This document shows positions 58,630-64,000 of a stretch of 64,000 nucleotides of DNA, one piece after another. The DNA lies in the NCBI RefSeq assembly GCF_014356525.2, contig NC_052506.1, positions 23,512,707 through 23,576,706 on the forward strand. The letters run 5' to 3'. This DNA comes from Nilaparvata lugens. Lineage: Eukaryota > Arthropoda > Insecta > Hemiptera > Delphacidae. The notes beneath the pieces were generated by a model that was not told the DNA's origin, made no database searches, and was given only the letters and a program-made list of their open reading frames with translations. The first letter of the stretch is position 1. Every line of letters begins with the position of its first letter. Made by a program: the position numbers and the translations under genes.

Positions 58630-59053
58630 AAGGACACGCCACACCAAGCTCGCTACCGCGGCGGTAGCGAAGTTTTAAAAATCGCTAGCCATGTATTCAG
58701 GTTGAGCGAGCCACACCGACTTCGCTACCGCGGCGGTAGTACGGCGCACTACCACCTACGACCGCCTGCTAGGCGATTCAACAAAAGTTCGCTGAGAGGT
58801 AGTACGGCGGACAAAGCGAGCTCAGTGTGGCGCGCTCAACCTGAATACATGGCAGGCGATTCGAAGAGGTAGCGCATGCGCACCTCTCCTCCTTGCAACA
58901 CAACACACTAGTACGTCTCACCCCCCACTACTAGACTCACTACTCGGAGACTACCGCTAGCGGACGTTTTTCGGTGTGGCGTGCTCAGCCGAGAAAACTA
59001 CCACCAGCGGTACTACCTCGGCGGTACTGGCGAGCTTGGTGTGGCGAGTCCTT
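58630..59053. mobile_element. GC-rich TIR element
   Basis: The ends aaggacacgccacaccaagc and gcttggtgtggcgagtcctt are inverted repeats. Inside are further inverted copies (cggtagcgaagt, gtattcaggttgagcg / cgctcaacctgaatac). It is strikingly GC-richer than anything around it. No protein is encoded. The words gccacaccga and cggtgtggcg repeat several times. Confidence 0.85.
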
Positions 59054-59869
59054 AAAGTACTGTAGTGTGAAACTAAAGACTCATATAATAACTTGATTTA
59101 TTAGAATTTAACTTAGGCTACTGCTTTAATATTATAAGCAACAGTTTAACTCAACAATGGTGATAGTAATGAATAGTAGTTTATTTGTTAATCCTATTAA
59201 TTAGAAAATTTACTACTAAATTCTAGACCTAATTCTTCCTACTACTATGATCTTCAACTTACAATGTTTTATTTTTAATCTATTTTTTTAGAATTCTTCA
59301 ACTTCTAAATACAATACTAGACATAAGGAAAAATAGATGTACTCAAAATCAAGTGATCTCAATATCTTAAAAACTTTTCAAAGTACTGTCATTGAAAACA
59401 TGCCTATTGTGTCATTTAAACAAAATGTGTAATTTCATCTTCTATAAAACCCATTACATTCGCTTACCAGTAACGCTTTACTTCAGTTACTACCAGCAAA
59501 TTTTAATTTTTATGGCATATCATTCATGTTTTAAGTAACAGGTTAGTTTGACTTGTAGTAATGAATGGTATTTTGTCAATCCCATTAAAGTTTTTACTAC
59601 TAAATTGTTCATAATGTACTGTATTTGCTAATAAACAATTTACTTAGTTGCTAAAACAGGTGTTGTTAAACAATAGTGAAGATCTTAGTATTTGCATGAA
59701 CGAATCCTCCAAAGCTCCTAACCGTTGATTCAAATTATTTAAACAGGTTAATAGTTGACTAGAGATTTTAAAAGCAATTATTATATTTTTTCCTTGTCAC
59801 AAAATGGGGTACTAACAAAGCTACTAGTTCTTCTACTCCTCACTATGATTTTACTTCTTTACTAATAAT

Positions 59870-60017
59870 GACATTATTTCAATATGTTCCATTTCCAATA
59901 GGCCTATATACTGTGATTAGAATTGGACTACTTGAATATTCAATCAATTTTTTTAGACGAGAAATGACAACAAAGGTACAACCAGCAGTGACGGTTCTAT
60001 GCTCACTTTCCAGTTGA
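59870..60017 (+). pseudogene. Decayed duplicate of gene 2's first coding exon start
   Basis: The stretch actgtgattagaatt, tcaatcaatttttttag, acgagaaatgacaacaaagg tacaaccagcagtgac matches the acceptor region and start of the exon at 60274 at a distance of about 318 bp. The open frame here lasts 18 codons (MTTKVQPAV, then stop). It could be an old tandem duplicate, or an alternative acceptor with a short upstream frame. Confidence 0.75.
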
Positions 60018-60280
60018 AACTCAATTCGACTAATTAATACTAATTTATTTATGAAGTACTGTACCGTATTTACTAGTTGAAGACTTACTGTGATTTAAAT
60101 ACTTCTTACTATGATTTTACTTCTTCAGTATGCTCCGATTTCATTCAATTCTATTTCTCACTATGATTTTACTTCTTTACTAATACTAACATTACTTCAA
60201 CATGTTTCATTTACACTATGCCTACAAACTGTGATTAGAATTCGACTACTTTAATGTTCAATCAATTTTCCAGACGGACA

Positions 60281-60550
60281 ATGACGACAAAGGTGCAACC
60301 GGCCGTACCGGTGGCCAGTAGCTCAGAGGTGAAGCAGCATGCCAACTCCACTTCGAGTCCGATCTCGGTGCCCGAGGGATTCCTAGCCAAGCCTCCTCTC
60401 GACGGCGACGACGGCATCTCCTCTGAGGAGGAGGAAGAGGAGGAGGAGGAACCGGAAGAGGATGAGGAGGAAGAGGAGCCGGTCAAAGCGGGCCCTGCGA
60501 GTTCGCGGAGGAGTTCGTCGGCCAGTGGTTCGTCCAATCACAGTTCCGCG
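60281..60550 (+). CDS. Gene 2, first coding exon (acidic nuclear-type protein)
   Basis: The acceptor at 60272-60273 is followed seven bases later by ATG, and the exon ends TCCGCG|gttagt in phase 0, giving 90 codons. It reads MTTKVQPAVPVASSSEV, a Ser-rich stretch, VPEGFLAKPPLDGDDGIS, a run of about 26 mostly acidic residues (EEEEEEEEEPEEDEEEEEP) and SSRRSSSASGSSNHSSA. Acidic runs next to Ser-rich blocks are typical of chromatin, nucleolar and histone-chaperone-type proteins; I cannot name the family. The ATG at 60254 is in intron, so I chose 60281. Confidence 0.75.
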
Positions 60551-60598
60551 GTTAGTTGAATGATTATTATTCGCAGGTTAGTTAACGCAATTATTATT

Positions 60599-60890
60599 GA
60601 TTGAACATAGGGAGGTTTATGTTTCAATTCAATTTGCTTTTGTCTGTCTGTATGTAACGCGATTACGGCCAAACGCGTTGATTGAATTCGATGAGATTTG
60701 GCAGGAATATTTCTCTTTCAACTCGATGTATACACAAGGTTTTTTAAAAATACACAAGGTTTTTTAAGGATAATATGAAATGAAAAGGAATTCCTCCATA
60801 CCGAAGATTCTACTCTGAAGATATGATTAATCAGACTATAGATATTATTCATAATCAATCAGCTGACAAGTGGATTACACAAATGGCTGG
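60599..60890. mobile_element. End fragment of the 54.2-kb foldback family
   Basis: It shares attgaac.ta..gaggttta, gtctgtctgtatgtaacgcg, attacggccaaacgcgttga and aaaaggaattcctccata with 54195-54480. Only one end is present. Confidence 0.85.
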
Positions 60891-60984
60891 AGTGACACAA
60901 GAGAAATGCACCGTTTAACGGCGCATGAGCTTTGAATTCGCATGCGCTTTCAATCGTACTTCATAGCCGCTCTTCCATGAGCTG

Positions 60985-62036
60985 TGTTGAGGCCATTTGA
61001 AATGTATTCATTTGCTCATTATCAATTATCGTTCGAGGCATTGGATAGCATTTCGTTCAGCTATGTACTCGCTCTCGAGGCTTTAAGATTCAGGAAATTC
61101 GTCCTCATTCTGCCTAAATATTCGTATAGTTTGATATTATAGGAAATTCAGCCTATACATATATTCGTGTACATAAATAATATTGTATTTTCGTTCTACG
61201 TGAAAAGTTATTCACGTTTCGTATTAGTGAAAAGTGAATGCCAGAACTCAGTTTTTAGTTTTGTTTTTATCAATAATCAAGTCATAGTGTTATATATCCA
61301 GACAGTAAACTTCATCTTAGAACGGGAAACCAGCTAGGAACCAACTTTAATAATCGCATTTCGGATAAATCGTTTTGCATAATTTCACCCATCTTTTCTT
61401 CTCATCTATCCTATCCAACTGTTCACCTTTTACCTCAAATATAAGTAGGCAAGCAATTCGAATCGCGACATGTTGGATTTGGGATTTGGCGAGTACCTTT
61501 TCTGATTTTCTATGTGTTCTATGTATGTGGATTTTTCTGAATGGATATATTGTTCAGCACAAAGATTTGATTCGTTTTATACAGTCCACTTCAGAGCATT
61601 TGAAACTTGTAGTTTGAAATATTTAAATTTAAAGAACCAGTATGTGCCTAACATTCTGGTCAACCGGACCGGATCGTCTCATTTATCTTGTAAAATACAT
61701 TCGTTTTGGCATTCATTTTTCAATATATTCAATTCAATTTGCATTGTAGAATTGATTTCGAAATATGTATAGTTATTATGCCAGTTGTTGCGTTGCAGAC
61801 AGTACTGTGCATTTGTGTTGTAACTGCTTGCAAAGCAGCAGTGCTTATCTGCTTGCTCAACAGAAACTCATTGTTCAGCACTGCAGATAAAATTATCGCT
61901 TATTCCTACTTTGTATTTGTGATTTCTCTGTACAATCGTTGTTCTATGATTATCGTTTCGTTCTCGTTCGAAATCGTTCATTCTTGTTATCGTAATCTCA
62001 TTATGATTAATGAAAATAATTAAATATTATCCAATC
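60985..62036 (+). mobile_element. Possible LTR and leader of the BEL/Pao element
   Basis: The segment starts tgttgaggcc, like many LTRs (TG...), and leads into the gag start at 62037. No second LTR copy exists in the window to define the boundary and no primer-binding site was recognised, so the limits are guesses. Several short frames (for example 61706-62023) are not gene-like. Confidence 0.35.
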
Positions 62037-63190
62037 ATGAGTGACAGAAAGTTGAAGCTCAAACGAGCTAAACTTGAACAATATTTTACACGAATTCAGC
62101 GTACTTATGATTTGTCTAAAAGGGCGTTGAAAGAAGAAGCAAGTGCTAAGCAGTTTCTAATTCTTTATAGTTCCACTTTAACAAGTATTAACCAATATGA
62201 GGCCACTGAGATGGAAATACAGGAACTTGAAATGGAAATTGATCCCGCATTTGTACCTCAATTCAGTGATTCACATATCGAAATGTATGAATGTATAGAG
62301 ACTGTTGCTAGGGAATTGAATAAACGTAGTGAAGTCGTACCTGCATCTAACCCTATTCAACCTTCAATGACTAATGATTCTACAAATCTTTTACCGAAAA
62401 TCGAAATTCCTGTGTTTGACGGAGATCAGTCGAAATGGTCTGTATTTTATGAAATGTTCAAATGCATGATCCATGATAACAAATCGATTTCAGATCAACA
62501 CAAGGTGCAACATCTTGTAAGTAAGCTGAAAGGAGAAGCTGCTTACGTTGATCGTCATTTGCCCCCCATTGCTAATAATTATGAGGTTATTTGGCAATCG
62601 TTGGTTAAGCGGTTTGATGATCCCCGATCTCAGACTAATGCTTATTTGAAACAAATTTTCGAATTCAATAATCTAAGATCTGAGTCTCGTGCTGGTTTAG
62701 TTTCAATATTGGATCGATTCTGTAGTTCTATTACAGCCTTGAAACGCGGTGAAGATGTATCTGATGCTATTATTCCTGTTTCAAGCTTTGAAAATATTGG
62801 ACCCTGTATCTCGGGAAGCATTTGAAGCTTCAGTACACGCCAAGGATGATCCTACATAATATGCTGATTTTGTGTCGTTTATAGAGAAACAAATTAAATC
62901 GTTGCCTTATGAAGAATCTTCTAAGTCATGTAAGCCAGCAGTGAAACAAATCGCAAAATCTAAAGTTCTAGTCGTTCAATCGAATTCGCAAGAGACCAAG
63001 GCACCTACAAAGTTGTTGGATTGTCTGAAATGCTCATTGACAAATCAAAAATTAATTGATTGTCGCCAGTTTCTTCAGTTATCGCCTTGGGATCGCTTCC
63101 GTTTTGTGAAGGAGAAGGATTGTTGCTTGAAATGTTTTTCGCCAGCTCACCGTAGTAAAGCTTGTACGGAGATAAAAGTAAAAGTTGCGA
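62037..63190 (+). pseudogene. BEL/Pao retrotransposon gag, broken
   Basis: The first frame (ATG 62037) runs about 262 codons: a charged N-terminus (MSDRKLKLKRAKLEQYF), then LPKIEIPVFDGDQSKWSVF, HKVQHLVSKLKGEAA and YLKQIFEFNNL, all typical of Pao-type gag (the DUF1759 region). Around 62780 a frameshift moves the reading, and a stop lies at about 62857. The C-terminal part then continues in another frame from 62872 to a zinc knuckle, CCLKCFSPAHRSKAC (C-x2-C-x4-H-x4-C), before homology stops near 63190. Protease, reverse transcriptase, integrase and the 3' LTR are missing. Confidence 0.9.
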
Positions 63191-63372
63191 CACAAACGCC
63201 CTATACCATGGGATATCTACTTAATATGCTATTGTTTCTCTATGGTACAATATACATAAGGCCACATCAAATCACAGATATTCAATCACATAGTCAATCA
63301 TTTGTCTTATACACATTTAAGTTACTGCTATAAACTGGTTTTAATTTCTATTTAATTATCAATTTGTTACAG

Positions 63373-63640
63373 AGTAGTAAAGATAAAGAGCCTGTGAAAA
63401 ACGCTAGTGTGGAAAAAGTGGCTGTGAAAAATGTAAGTGTGGAGAAAGTAGCAGTGAAAAATATAAGTATGGAGAAAGTAGCTGTAAAGAAAGAACCGAT
63501 GAATGATATAGAAGCTGAGAAAGTGCCGCCGAAGAAGAATGAAGAAAGCAACGAAATGAAGAAACCAATCAAGAAAGAGCCGCAGGTCAAAGTGGAGAAA
63601 GTATCCATGGTCAAGGTCAAGAAGGAACCATCCGCCAAAG
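63373..63640 (+). CDS. Gene 2, second coding exon (Lys-rich, KxE motifs)
   Basis: Acceptor ttgttacag, donor gtaggc, entering in phase 0 and leaving one base. It begins SSKDKEPVK and contains three tandem ten-residue repeats (NASVEKVAVK, NVSVEKVAVK, NISMEKVAVK), followed by KKEPMND, KKPIKKEPQVKVEKV and VKVKKEPSAK. The repeated V/I-K-K-E-P words fit the psi-K-x-E consensus for SUMO attachment, and the Lys clusters could act as nuclear localisation signals. Together with the acidic first exon this points to a nuclear protein. The gene continues beyond the window. Confidence 0.8.
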
Positions 63641-64000
63641 GTAGGCTACCGTCATTTTTTCTTCCCGATTATTTATCAAGTAGTAGCGTAATTTACTTTG
63701 AAATACTTGGCTAGAAGTACAGAAGTAAAAGTAAAATAAACTATAGTGAGGTCCTCGTTATAATGGCAGTTTAGAAAGCTAGAACAGCGTTGCCTTGTCT
63801 ATAGAAGATAGCTAATACCAGTATATGTGATGTAATATTAACTGTTCATTCTTGTTGAAAATGATCAATTAAATTTTATTCGTGAATAAAAATATTTTTT
63901 AATAATTCAATACATTGTTTAAATAATATTGTGATTGAATATTTTGTTAGGTTAATTCATTTTTGAAAACGATCTGACAATGTTGCGGATATGGAAAAGG
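63641..64000. mobile_element. 'gtgaggtccac' family element, cut by the window end
   Basis: From 63742 the sequence ctatagtgaggtcctcgtta taatggcagtttagaaagct begins another copy of the family at 8951, 27163 and 42073, with gttgccttgtctatagaaga further in. The other end lies outside the window. 63641-63741 is intron. Confidence 0.65.

Larger units (their letters stand above)
57676..60273. other. Presumed first intron of gene 2
   Basis: AT-rich except for the GC-rich element at 58630-59053. It also contains the decayed exon copy at 59957-60017 and a repeated phrase tcactatgattttacttctt near 59840, 60107 and 60155. It ends with the acceptor attttccag. Confidence 0.5.
60551..63372. other. Intron of gene 2 filled with mobile elements
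   Basis: This 2.8-kb intron is almost entirely a foldback fragment (60599-60890) and a broken BEL/Pao element (about 60985-63190). It ends with the acceptor atttgttacag. Confidence 0.7.

Noticed and set aside
60262..60537. Poly-Ser minus-strand frame over gene 2's exon
   Set aside because: It is the antisense of the Glu-rich run (gag/gaa read as ctc/ttc).

Overview
The window is AT-rich animal nuclear DNA with small GC-richer exons, GT-AG introns of several kb, microsatellites and many decayed transposable elements. The mobile element families (BEL/Pao, jockey-like LINEs, mariner-like DNA transposons, many hairpin MITEs) and three nuclear copies of mitochondrial DNA that read sensibly in the invertebrate mitochondrial code point to an arthropod. 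My best guess is a hemipteran insect, perhaps a planthopper, but nothing here proves the species. There is no prokaryotic feature, CRISPR array, rRNA operon or recognisable tRNA.

Gene 1 (+ strand) is carried by exons at 29869-30009, 31883-32079, 38834-38983, 41051-41224, 43031-43339, 45530-45660 and 46382-46489, with its stop at 46487-46489 and a poly(A) signal at 46797. The splice phases agree at every junction. The product is the C-terminal part of a protein that opens with the last helix of a PH-like domain (WFKHISEAAEAYK), runs through an Ala tract and a Ser/Pro/Glu-rich linker, and ends in two predicted coiled coils. My best hypothesis is a DH-PH Rho guanine nucleotide exchange factor (Lbc-like); its catalytic exons would lie upstream of the window. 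A separate GC-rich leader at about 19.4-20.9 kb ends in a short coding exon (ATG 20857) with a GC donor whose phase fits the 29869 exon exactly. It could be an alternative promoter for a 429-residue isoform lacking the catalytic domain. The 31883-32079 exon exists twice, in a 1.8-kb segment repeated at 36626-38443.

Gene 2 (+ strand) starts near the right end: a possible non-coding first exon ending at 57675, a coding exon with ATG 60281 (to 60550) and a second coding exon 63373-63640. It continues past the window. It encodes an acidic then lysine-rich, probably nuclear protein with psi-K-x-E motifs; I could not name it.

Everything else is introns, one intergenic region and mobile elements. 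From left to right: dispersed LINE tails, hairpin MITEs and tandem duplications (1-19 kb); a leader with 69-bp tandem repeats (19.4-20.9 kb); a hairpin element whose centre holds a mitochondrial 12S rRNA fragment (26.5-26.9 kb); nested TIR elements with a TG microsatellite (27.2-28.5 kb); a LINE 3' end (28.7-29.2 kb); the duplicated exon with nested DNA transposons between the copies (31.8-38.6 kb); a 133-bp tandem array (42.3-42.7 kb); a DNA transposon carrying a joined ND5/COX1 mitochondrial fragment (50.6-51.8 kb); decayed LINEs (51.9-54.1 kb); foldback elements (54.2-57.1 and 58.6-59.1 kb); and a broken BEL/Pao gag in the first coding intron of gene 2 (61-63.2 kb).
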